This document shows positions 45,901 to 56,545 of a stretch of DNA of 64,000 nucleotides, piece after piece. The translations under genes were made by a program, and so were the position numbers. The stretch spans positions 31,139,373-31,203,372 of the forward strand of contig CP137668.1 in assembly GCA_037976565.1 (NCBI GenBank), written 5' to 3'. Under the pieces are notes generated by a model, which searched no databases, was not told the DNA's origin, and saw nothing but the letters and a program-made list of their open reading frames with translations. Within the stretch, counting starts at the first letter, position 1. Each line of letters opens with the position of its first letter. The stretch comes from Mesocentrotus franciscanus (taxonomy: Eukaryota > Echinodermata > Echinoidea > Camarodonta > Strongylocentrotidae).

Positions 45901-48900
45901 ATACAGGGAAATTCTGTATCCCAATATCCAATGTACGATGCATGCTCAATCGACAATTGCACTCCAGTTAATATCCTACACTACCCAAATGTTTACCTAA
46001 GTAACCAAGGCCTAACCCCACCCTAAACCTAACCTAAAACCAAATTTTAACCCTAACCCAAACTCTATCTTTGATGAAATGAAACCTGGAGCAACTATCG
46101 GCAGAGCGTAACATTGGAGCACCATACCATTTCAGTGTCGTAATTTAAAAACTGTACTATCGCAAGAAGCCGTGCTAATCAACACCTAAAAAGTATTTTG
46201 AAAGAAGACACTACATGTATGTTCCTCATACAAATAAATACCTCAACATGTGCACATCCATATGGCCTTGCGTGAGCTCTCCCTGACCACTGTAGCGCCA
46301 CAGTACAGACGACTCACTCATGGGTTTGAAAACATTCTCAGATACCTCACAGCCGGAGGGGTCAAAGGTCAAATAGTGTGAGAACCAGATGGATACGGCA
46401 CTGTTCATATAACCCCTTGACCTCACCTGATGTGTATAGCCTAGAAAATATATACATGTTGAGGGAAGAGATCTTTAGAAATACACATTGTTGTAATTCG
46501 AAAAGTCTATAATATCTAAATACAAGTCTTTGTCAAACAAAAAGCTGGATATATTCAGTAATATATTTGGGAATGGAATACATTTGGGTATTAAAGTACA
46601 GACGTAGGTACAGACCATAATCTCTGGCAAGTAGTAGCCCCCCACACACACAGTACCAGATCACTGATTTATAACGCAGACTGCTGTGCATGGGTAAATG
46701 TCTACATGCCACAACAAAATGAGTAGACAAACAGTTTAGTCAAAATAACTTCATAATCAAATCACAGGTATTACCCTAAACAGGGAATTCTAGTGCACAA
46801 TAGAAGATGTAGAAGAAAAATTGTTGAATATATATTGGAAATTATTGCACGCTTTTTGATTTAAAAAATGTGAGTATCAATCATTTAATTAGGAGTGATT
46901 TTCAATTTTTTTTCATAATAAAAATAGTAAAAACTCACCACTAGGCATGTAGATACAATCTCCTTTCTCAAGAATCACTCTGTCAAATAGCAGGTCCTTG
47001 ACTTTAGGGTGCTTCCCATAGTCTACATCATCTACCTCTACTTCTGAGTATCCCCCAAACTCATAGCGCGAGTCCTCAGACATGTACAGCTGTTCTTTCT
47101 GAGAAAAGATACGTGTGATAACTTGATAAGCTCACTGGCCAAAGCAGAACAGCTCAGAGCCAGACAGATATGTGTGATAAGCTCATTTACCAAAGCAGAA
47201 CAACTCAGCGCCAGACATACTATAGTTATCAATAAATAAATGTTATGTATAAATATATTCACGATATACAATTTGGAGATTAAAAACATTCAGCACTCTA
47301 TCTAGATTGATTTTTCATAGTTGTTGAAAAGAAGGAAAAGTAAACTGATGGGCAAATGATTGGATATCATGCATTGATGCATAAAATATAACATCATTCA
47401 GATAATGAATGGTATTTATTACTGCATGTATCACCATTTTTTTTGTGAGAGGCACCTCAAACCACCTCCAAATAAAAAACAAAATTGAAAACTATAGTTC
47501 TGAACCAAAAGAAAACAAAGCTCTGATAAGACCCGCAAAAAAAAATGAAAAAATGAAAACAAATTACATGGGAGTGCTGAGTGAGCTCTGCTGAACAAAT
47601 AAGTATTTTCGGCACTGGATGAGGCCCAATACATTACTTTGTTATAATTCTGTGACTAGCACTGCTTACCTGATTTGGGTCTGCAATGAGCCACTGCTTG
47701 GTTCCATTGAACACACAGTGGACAGAGCTGTACGGATCACGATGGAGCAAAGTCTTCCCTCCTCGAGAACTCAGAAACAAGTGAACTTCCTTGGGATTCA
47801 AATATACAAGGATAACAAAAATCAAACATTGCTAAATGATCAGCATTCATGAAAATCGGTAATATATCCATCAGCTCATTAACAAACCCAATCTTGCAGA
47901 AGAGGCTGATGGATGAGTTCAGCACAAGACTTACTTTGTGTCAAGAAAGTTTAAGAAACATATTGAATGAAATTGTCTCTTTTTGCAGATAAATCCCACA
48001 ATGACTGCATGGTTGTGATAGTTGGCGTAAGATCTGTTGAAACTGTACGAATGGACCATTTGTATTACATCGTATGTAATACAAATATGATATTTGTATT
48101 ACATACGATGTAATACAAATGGTGGTCACTTATAGCCTACCTGATATTATTGAAGACATAAAGTTATCTATAATTCATTGTTTAATGTTGTCATGATTCA
48201 TACATCACAATACATTAATGCCAAGCAATTAGACATTGTCGAATACTCCCCCAAATCACTCGTAGGCTACAATAAAGAAGGGTCTGATCTTAGATGCCAA
48301 TTGAGGCAAACTTAATACATTCTCATAACCCTTATACAGCTTCCCTTCAACACCTACAAAGATTTCTTGCCTATGTAGTATGTACTATGGCTTCTTGACA
48401 AGAAACTGTTGACACCTGGTACACTTTGAGTGAAACATGGCCTCGCAACATCCCACGCAGGAGAGTGATTTGGGAGAATCAAAACAACTTTGTGAATTGA
48501 AAATATGTATTGACATATCTATTATACCATGATCCAACATTTGCTCTGTGCTGTATTTTGTCAAAAGTATAGATAGTTAGGGTTAGGATTACAATTTGGT
48601 TTTAGGTTAGGTTTAGGATTAGGTTTTGTGTTGGGTCTGTGGTCGAAGTTAGTTAGTTTAGGAAATTACCACTGATTAATTGTCACAGGAGTGTGTGTCG
48701 AACAACTCTAATACTTCCTATTGGTACCCTTGTCAGGAAGACATTTTCATTATTTTTCCTGAAACCCCACATCGTTAATATTAGCACCAAGTGAGATACT
48801 GTATATGAACTGGAGAGAACCTGGCCTGTACATACCTGAACACCCTGTGCCAGCGAACCACAGGTTAGGAATGGAGGAAAGGAGATATCTTTCTCCATTG

Positions 48901-49845
48901 GAGCAGGGACTTGTGATATGATGTATCCATCCAGGGTCTGGTACCGGTCCAGGAAGTTTCTGATGGAGTCCCGTCCCATCCCTCCCACTCCACTTGGTAT
49001 CTTGGAATTGTCCTCACTCCTATATTGGATAGATAGAAGGAAAAAATATAACCATATACATCATGTTATTTGTCTTCCCCCTTCTCCCTCTCTTTTTCTT
49101 TCATTTTCTTTTATATTCATAGCATAAAATCAAATGAATTAGACATTTGTCTAACATTAAAACAAGTCTTCCGATTATTGCACCTACAAGTATGTATAAT
49201 GTAAGATGAAATCAGAAACATGAGAAAAATAAAGGTAAAGAATGGGAGAGAGACAGACAGACAGAAGGACACACAAACACACACGTGCTCACAGAGACAT
49301 GAAGAGAAAGAGAGATGAGATATGAAACCAATACAGAATTGAAAGGGTATCTAGGAAAAGGAGTATAAGGAAAAATAAGGAAGTTTAAATAAAGAAATTA
49401 AATGACAAAAGCTGCAATTACATGTAAATACTCAACAAGCTGTCTATTCAATAAGTGGAGACACCCCCCCCCCAATAAGATCTCTTATGCATTACCTAGC
49501 TTCAAGCCTGACAGACAGATCTCCATAATTATCCTTCAAGTAATCTTCCGTCCACAGATGATAGGCTGAAGAGTGTTTTGCTGCTCCTCGCAAAACAACT
49601 GGCTTGTACTCTTTGATGTATCTCTCATGAAACTCTGCGGGGCTAGGGAACTTATCTTCTGGACCTACATGTATTTCTTCTATGTAAGGCGTTGGCTCGG
49701 CGTGCTTGCCAAAGACATTTGCAGGCCGGCCCCGATAAAAAGGATTTCGAGGATCGAGGTCAGGTATGTCAAAATCTACCCCCGCTTTCACAAAATGAAG
49801 GATGTTCATAGCACATACAAAGATGAGAAAGTGTCCCATTGTCAT
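42924..49845 (-). CDS. ER-lumenal JmjC (cupin-8) oxygenase with EF-hand loops and HDEL tail
   Basis: Ten exons join in frame to 611 residues: 49845-49496, 49019-48836, 47789-47670, 47098-46939, 46440-46242, 45753-45681, 45221-45177, 44883-44720, 43859-43748 and 43352-42924. All boundaries are GT-AG. Residues 1-21 are a signal peptide. PVVLRGAA (about residue 92) opens the JmjC domain. LLHRDP supplies the iron ligands H194 and D196, and NGTKQW a candidate 2-oxoglutarate lysine (K209). MPSGYTHQV supplies the third ligand, H275. This is the full 2-oxoglutarate/Fe(II) dioxygenase set. EF-hand-like loops follow: DTDERGYITIEE (383-394, canonical) and two weaker ones near 344-355 and 475. An acidic Glu-rich tail ends in KHDEL, an ER-retrieval signal. 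It is probably a calcium-responsive hydroxylase of ER or secreted proteins; the substrate is unknown. Confidence 0.93.
43490..43655 (-). mobile_element. tRNA-derived SINE in last intron of the JmjC gene
   Basis: The minus strand reads GGCGCGATGGCTCACCGG (A box TGGCTCACCGG), an anticodon-arm-like 'gtggtctcgtaactgg', and a B box GGTTCAAAACC near 43588. It lacks a full acceptor stem. It continues into a body ('agtccctaggagaggactta') typical of SINEs rather than ending as a tRNA, so it is a SINE and not a tRNA gene. Confidence 0.65.
47100..47220. repeat. Short tandem duplication, about 57-bp unit
   Basis: Two adjacent copies of 'gtgtgataa...aagctcact/attggccaaagcagaac' with 'agctcagagccagaca', in intron 3 of the JmjC gene. 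Confidence 0.65.
48055..48123. repeat. Perfect short palindrome, 33-bp arms
   Basis: 'accatttgtattacatcgta' followed by 'tgtaatacaaata', then three bases, then the exact inverse, ending in 'aatggt'. It lies in intron 2 of the JmjC gene. The arms themselves contain the palindrome 'tattacat/atgtaata'. Confidence 0.85.
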
Positions 49846-52215
49846 GATGCCAAATTCTGATTCGGGAAGAGAAGAGATTATATCAAGTTATTATTATTTT
49901 GCAATACTTATGTGAATTATTCTGTATACCGTAGTACATATTTTAATCAATGACATTATACAGTGGTACAATGGTAGACCTAGATTCAGATGAGTACAGT
50001 GACAAATAATGCATCAGATAGAGAGGGCTACATGGAGGGTGGCAATAACCGGCAGTAAAAGTACTATTGAAGTTGGCCCAATTCAACTGCAGCCTTTTAA
50101 AAACTTGCACTCTTTTGGATTTAATAATATAATTTATACACTTAGAATGATCGATACAAAGCCCAATCCGCTGCATTTTCAAAAAATTCCATGTTTGATT
50201 TTAAGATTTTAGGATTCAGGATTCTCTGATAGGGGGAGGGGCATAAATCTGAAAAATAACCAAAATAAATTTAGAAAAATAAAAAAATATCAACCAATCA
50301 CCTATTCCTGCCCCACCCTGCTTTTTTAAGGGGGGGTGGATACAATCCACCAATTCCATATCCAATGTCAACTCAAGCCTCAAGGCTGATTTACCCAATA
50401 ACAATCCTGTGAATGAAAGTTCATGAACTTACAATTAACAGATAAAGTCCTATTCATAATTAACTAATCTTACAGCTAGGGTTCAATCATTGAGCATTCC
50501 CAAAACTGCAAAAGAGAAAAGCGTATCCAAACAGTAAAACAGATTTGTCTTGCTAAAATTGGCACACAAAACCAGTTAAACCGTGACACTGAGAGCCAGT
50601 TTGTAATTCGTTTTTTCTTATAAAATTAGACCAATTTATTTTGAATTGAAGAGTCAAACTTTAAGTTTAATTAAGTTCAGTAAAACTAAAACTAAAAGTT
50701 TAACATGCTTGAAATTAATATGTGGAATTAAAGATAACTCAATTTCATGCATTACCACCAATATTTTATAACCTAATCCATCCATAAAAATCAAAGCCTA
50801 CGGGCGCTCCAGAAGCAACAAATATATGGCAGTCCTTCCAGCATGTCCAGAGGAATTGCACTGATCGTTCCAGACTTCCAACAGAAATACAGTACGATAT
50901 ACATACACAACATGTACACAGCAACCGCAGATCCCAGGCCAGCAGTTTCCTGTACGCGATCTCTTGCTTCCCGCTGAATGAGATCTCAACAGCAAAACTT
51001 CTTAACTGTAAATTTATATGTGATTATGCATGCATGATCACTATAAAGTGTACGATTATGAGATCATGCCATCTAAGAGAATTAACCCAAATAAAAAGTT
51101 TAGAGTGAAGTAAACCATAACATGAAATAGGACATTTAGCAGAAATACATGTACATACGTACCCAATGTCAATGACAGCGTCAGTGTTAAAAGCAATAAC
51201 AAAAGGCGCCTCAGCGCTAGCGCTAGCTAACTCCAGTTTAATATCTAGGTCCACGTGTACTAAAGAGGGCGTGTCCAAAATAAACGGAAAAGTTGGACTT
51301 GGTAGAGAGCATCCAGGGGCCGGGCCCGGGCCTAGAAAAAAACAGGTAAAAACACCCTTTTTTGAAAAAAGAAGTTGGGCCCTCCTGGCGCCCAAGGGGT
51401 GGTGGTGGAAAAAAATAACCCTTCCCGTAGGGAAAAAATTTTTTCGGGTGGATCCGCCCCTGAGGCTAGCTATTATACTAGTATCTAGTAAATTTGGTAT
51501 TGACATATGTCTCCCTATCTCTCTTTAATTCTATCTTTCTGCCTATCTCTCATTCAGCCATAGAGAAAGAACTAAATAACTTGTGACATTGTCTGGAAAT
51601 AAGCTCTCGAGCTTTCGTGGGTTATTCTGTTCAAGCTGACCTAATTTTGATTTGTTATTCCTGTATATTGTTGTATGTTGGAAGCTTGTCGAATAAAAAT
51701 CAATCTATCAATCAATCATCAATCAATCGATTCTGGGCCACATACAGCAGTACAAGTGATATCAACTGTATGTCTGCGTCTCTTCCTCTTTTTTTGTTTT
51801 CCCATGCATGAATGAATGTGGTTTATTTCAAAATATTTCTTTAGAGAAATATACTCGTGCTGGTAAAGATTATTAGGGATATTATACCTCACTATTCAGA
51901 AGAAAAATCAATGTCTGCAATGTCTGAATGACTTTTTGCCAAGAACTGAAAGAATGAAAGAAAGAAAGAAGGCCGGAGAAAGAAAAATAAATATTTTTTT
52001 AATTGGCTCTGAGACATATAGAGCTGAAAATTAATTTGAAACAACGGTAAAGAGAAAAGGACACAGGCGTGGTTCTAGGTTCAATATTTTCCCTTTTTTC
52101 AGGGGGAGGGGGCTTTGGGGCTTCTGCATCATTTTCTACAAGTGCCTTGCTTAAATTAATTTGTACTGGATAACTTTTTTGGGGGGCGGGGATGAGAAAG
52201 AAATGGGATATTAAT
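49846..52215. other. Upstream of the JmjC gene; no exon supported
   Basis: It may hold the promoter and 5' UTR of the JmjC gene, but I see no TATA box or 5' exon I can defend. About 51309-51466 looks like a small element with CAGGGGC and GCCCCTG ends and a 'tggatccgcccctg' edge, without a clear target duplication. Short 'atcaatcaatc' runs occur at about 51700-51730. Confidence 0.5.
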
Positions 52216-52594
52216 TTAAAGATACTATGTCCCTTTTGCAGCCAACATCAAAATCCGTAGGACTTTGCAAGAATTATGAGTATGTCATGTATGTCCTATC
52301 TGTGAAATTTAAACATTAGCAGTGTCCTAATATTCAAATTATGCAAGGAAACCCGTTTACTTGCGAGACTTCACTGTCAGACACCATTGACTATTGAGTG
52401 ACTGACTGGCTTTTTTCTTCTTTGGTAATATCATACATATAATGAGCTGTAAAAGAGTACATGAGCATTTGTCTACATCAATAACCCACTTCTTGTAATG
52501 GTCAAAATTAAACTGACTGAATCTTTGCGCAGCACAAAACGTACGACCAATTCGGTACAATGGTCTGAAAATCAGACTATTACTTACTGTCTTG

Positions 52595-54198
52595 CAGGGG
52601 TGTCGATTTGTATCCGTGGTTGGGGGGATGATAGGTGCTAAAAGCACTATTTTGAGCACTATTTTTTTTCAAAAACTATAACCAGTCTTAGAAGGTGCAT
52701 TATTATTGGAAGGGTGTTATAAACAAAAAGTCCCAAATTTCATTCAATCTTTTTTGTTTCTTGTTTTTCTTTTCACTTTCCTTTTAAGCCCTGTCAATAA
52801 TGTGACATTGATTATTTACTCGATTTTAATTAGTTTTTGAAGAACTCCTAGGTGAAAGAAATCATAACTATTCTTGAATATTATTACTTGTTTTAGAACA
52901 TGTTGGGCCTGTCTCACATTGCCTTCCATCATTCCATGGCAATTTTCCATGTTTCTTTCAGCTTATTTCTCACTTCTTTTCCATCCACTCAACTAATTCC
53001 TGATCATGCATTAACCTCATACCTACCATCACCCATGCCTAAGCTTTTTAGGGAGAGGGATCCCGTAAAGTAATTTTGACATTGTAAGAAATAAACATGA
53101 GCAATATTTCATTGTAGGTTACTTTAAAGTCAACCTCTTTTTTCATCGCCCATTCACATCAGTTCCCTGAAAAAATGCTGGAATATATATGTCCCTCTTC
53201 TCTTGTCTTTCTTCCTTTTCTCTTCCCCTTCTTTTTTCTTCTGCCCGTTTCTTCCCCTTTTCCCTTTTTCCCAGGTAGCAAGCCCATATGGGGATGATCT
53301 GGGTCACTTGTGCCATCTGGGCTATTAAATGGAACCCATATATATGTATCCCATATGGGGCCAATATTTAGTAACCCATATGGGATCTATCCGGCCAGCC
53401 CTATGGGTTCCAGATGGGAATGAGCTGGGCGTACACATATTGGTAGAATATGAATATGCCCATATGGGTAACACATGGGGAAAATCTGGGTTAACCCACA
53501 TGGGATATATCTGGGTTAACCAATATGGGTACCAGATGGGATTAAGCTGGGCATACCCATTTGGGCCCAGTTTGGTATGGGTCCCATCTGGGTCCCATCT
53601 GTCTTATATGGGTCCCATATGCTTCTTGGGTGCAGATGCCTTAGGGCCCCAGATGGTTTTCCATATGGGGCCCATGTTTCAAAGAATATGGGATCCATGT
53701 GGGTCCCACATGGGCTTGCTACCTGGGTTATTATCCTCTCTGTCTCTCATTATCTCTCTCTCCCACTCTCTACTTCTTTTTGCACTTTTGCGCTTCGCGC
53801 TTAACATTTAGCTCGTTGCTTTTAACGCTGCGGCTTTGCATTTGGCGCACTGCATTTCTATGATGCTGTTGATTGAATAAATTGAATAAATTCATCAATT
53901 CCTGATGAAGCCGTATGAGCGAGAATTCAATTTATTCTTGTCTCATATACGGTTGTCTCATTTACTTCGTTTTCTATTTATATATGTATGTATTATGAAA
54001 ATGAGATAGCAAAATGTGTATATTGATGGTCATCTTGCGAGTAATAACCATTAACTACTCTCATCGGGCTCTCATCGTTAATTTTTCTTCATTTTTTTTT
54101 GATTTTATGGTGAATTATTGGGGGATGATTGTACAGGCCATCCCCCACCTGAAATATTGGGGGATATATCCCCATCCCCCCCGTGATCGACACCCCTG
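52595..54198. mobile_element. hAT-type non-autonomous element inside F2
   Basis: Inverted ends CAGGGGTGTCGAT and ATCGACACCCCTG are flanked by a perfect 8-base duplication CTGTCTTG (52587-52594 and 54199-54206). 8-bp duplications and CAGGG ends are diagnostic of the hAT superfamily. F1 shows the uninterrupted sequence near 1531. No transposase frame lies within. Confidence 0.88.
53270..53727. mobile_element. MITE composed of CCCATATGGG palindromes
   Basis: 458 bases with inverted ends CCCAGGTAGCAAGCCCATAT and ATGTGGG-type inverse GGGCTTGCTACCTGGG. The interior consists of many degenerate 'tgggtcccatatgggtcc' units, themselves palindromic. It is nested in the hAT-type element. The long open frame through it (repeats of MGPIW) is an artefact. 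Confidence 0.8.
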
Positions 54199-54627
54199 CT
54201 GTCTTGATAGCACTGAAGTCGATTCGACAACTAATAGTCGTTATTTTCCCACTGAAAGACATTTTCAAGCCCCCTTTTTTTTAAAGGGAAGTTCTAAATT
54301 AGTATTATCTTTCAAATGCCGTTGGAATTTAATCTTTTCATTTTTTTGGCCTGCAAATGGGACATAGTATCTTTAAACAAAAGAAATATGTGATTAATAA
54401 TATCAGTTTGTCATATATTTTTGTTTCCCCTTATATTTAACAAACGCAATGTTTACCAAGTCTCTTTAATGCACTTACTAAAAAAGCATATCTACGAAAT
54501 AAATAAATAACAATAGCATTAAATAGATCTATACCAAGTTGAATTAAAACATTTAACCCCGTGCCTTCAGGTGGTGGGGGGGGGGTGCAGTAAGGGGATA
54601 TACTTCTGTTTTATACTAAGCTGCAAG

Positions 54628-54869
54628 CAGGGGTGGATCCAGCCGGCGGCAAGAGAGGGGGCCAGAGAGGGGGCCCAATTCGTGAGAAAATATTTAGCGG
54701 CGAATCAGCCAGCCGCTAAATAAGTGTGTGTGGGGGATAAGGAGCACTATTTTTTTTTTTTGCTCAACGGGGGAGTGGGATAGTGACCAATATTTTTTTT
54801 AACAAAAAGTGTTTTTACCCGTCTATTTTGCCAGGAGAGGGCCCGCCCCCTCCCCTGGATCCGCCACTG
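54628..54869. mobile_element. hAT-type MITE with 8-bp target duplication
   Basis: 242 bases with ends CAGGGGTGGATCCAGC and CTGGATCCGCCACTG, flanked by GCTGCAAG at 54620-54627 and 54870-54877. Interior words ('gcccaattcgtgagaaaat', 'atttagcggcgaat') are shared with the fragment near 40260. Confidence 0.88.
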
Positions 54870-55185
54870 GCTGCAAGGTACAATAAATGATTCATGAATT
54901 CTCAAATTTGGGACAGGTTAGGCAGCTCTCTCAGTCTCTTGTTTGCTGTAATTCCTCTCTCTCTCTCTCTCTCTCCCCTCCCCTCTCCTCTCTTTCTTTC
55001 AATTTTTATTCATGCAACTTGATCTGTCATGGTTATCTCAACCTAGAAGAGCCTACAAAATTAGGCTGCTCCAACTTCGTGACTGAAATTCAAATAACTG
55101 AATGTCCCCAAAGTCATGTGAAGCTTGCAGCCATGTAACACAAGTAAACCCAATCAGAAATTGCCCAAATTGCAATATTTCAAAG

Positions 55186-55644
55186 ACCCCGTTCTCATTC
55201 ACTTCGTTGGAGCGGTCTTACTAAGACCCGTTCCTCAGGAGCGGTTCTTAGGTGAGTGAGAACGGTCAAAGTGGTCCAGGAAGTGGACTTCTGGACCGCT
55301 CCAGAAGACCACCTCGGGAGGTGGTCTTGAGGAACGGGTCTTATTAAGAGCGGTTTGGAGCGCTCTTACGTGCGAGTGTGAACGGAAGCGTACTTTGAAC
55401 GGAAGTGAGCTAGTGACGTCCCTGCGAAACCATGTAGTACGGTACATACGCTTAGTATTCCGCGCGAAAAAATTTACCCGCTGACCTGAGCTGCCATAGC
55501 AACAAGACCACTTTGACTCGTGGAGCGGTTTGAGCCATAAAAAGCTGCTCGGAGTGTGAACGCTCGCAAACCGTTCCTCAAGACCCGTTCCTCTGGAGCG
55601 GTCTAACTAAGACCACTTTCAAAGTGAGTGAGAACGGGGTCAAA
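55186..55644. mobile_element. Palindromic MITE with 'agaccccgttctca' ends
   Basis: The ends read CAAAGACCCCGTTCTCATTC and, inverted, GAGTGAGAACGGGGTCAAAG. The interior repeats 'gagcggtcttactaagaccc' words in both orientations, giving extensive hairpin potential. Confidence 0.78.
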
Positions 55645-55968
55645 GTTCTACTGATTTCCCTCTACAATCCATAGCTCACAAATCCCACACAGGCTGTTTT
55701 CAAGGTTGAAGCAACCAGGCAGAGGCATGTCTCTGAAGCAACCTTGTATGATACAGGTACCGGTACATGTATTATTTCAACCTTACAGTACTTGTCAATG
55801 AGCTGTCTTTGACTACTGACAGATGTTATCCTCAAGAATGAATTACTGTAAATTGATTTCACTGGCCGGGTATCAAAAAGCAGTGAGAAATGGGAAGTAC
55901 GAACAGACATATTTTTTCACCCTTGCAGTCACACAGGCCCCTACATGTATTTGAAGTGAAACGTTTGT

Positions 55969-56545
55969 TTAAAGCCCAAGTCCACTCCCATTTTCAAAAA
56001 TTATAGCATGTTGTAAATAAATCAAAGGTTAAAACTGCCAAATATCACGGGCGTACTTCAATCAGGTGATTTTTAAGAGCGATTTTTGTTTCGGTTATTT
56101 CGAGCAAAACATTTAACTTGCTGTACGGATGTGACGTATGCTCCTCACAACGAAAGTGCCAGCAGTATACATTCTGACTATTTTTGTAATGTAACCAAAT
56201 TTAATGCATATGTCTTTGTGAAGTGCCTCTCTACAAACTATTTCATTCACCTGATAAGAATAATAGTATTTCATTATTCTTATCAGGTGAATGAAATAGT
56301 TTGTATCGAGGCACTTCACAAAGACATAATCGTATGAATTAAATTTGGTTACATTACGAATCTGTGTTGTGAGGACCCTACGTCACAACCGACTCGATCA
56401 TTAACTTGTTTTTTGCTCATTAAAAAGAATTATTAAAAATACATCTGAGCACCATTTTCCCAAACCAAGTTATATTTGGGCTTTTTAGATTTTTGTCTAT
56501 CTAATCAGCTCAACTTTTCAGTGGAGTAGTGGACTTGTACTTTAA
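55969..56545. mobile_element. MITE M1 with TTAA duplication and internal hairpin
   Basis: TTAA at 55969-55972 and 56542-56545; ends AGCCCAAGTCCACTCC and GGACTTGTACT. At the centre is a nearly perfect hairpin (about 56213-56330) with arms containing 'aactatttcattcacctgat'. A second copy is at 63268-63832. Confidence 0.82.

Larger units (their letters stand above)
52216..54376. mobile_element. MITE F2 (TTAA), enlarged by nested insertions
   Basis: It has the same ends as F1: TTAA-AGATACTATGTCCC at 52216 and GGGACATAGTATCT-TTAA ending at 54376. Its halves (52220-52594 and 54199-54372) align with F1. The middle is a later hAT-type insertion, itself carrying a third element. Confidence 0.85.

Noticed and set aside
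50820..50995. Possible 5' exon of the JmjC gene
   Set aside because: The first coding exon already begins with a good ATG and signal peptide; no donor or promoter signal could be tied to this stretch.
53329..53811. Plus-strand 160-codon frame of repeated M-G-P-I-W words
   Set aside because: It lies wholly inside a MITE built of CCCATATGGG palindromes.
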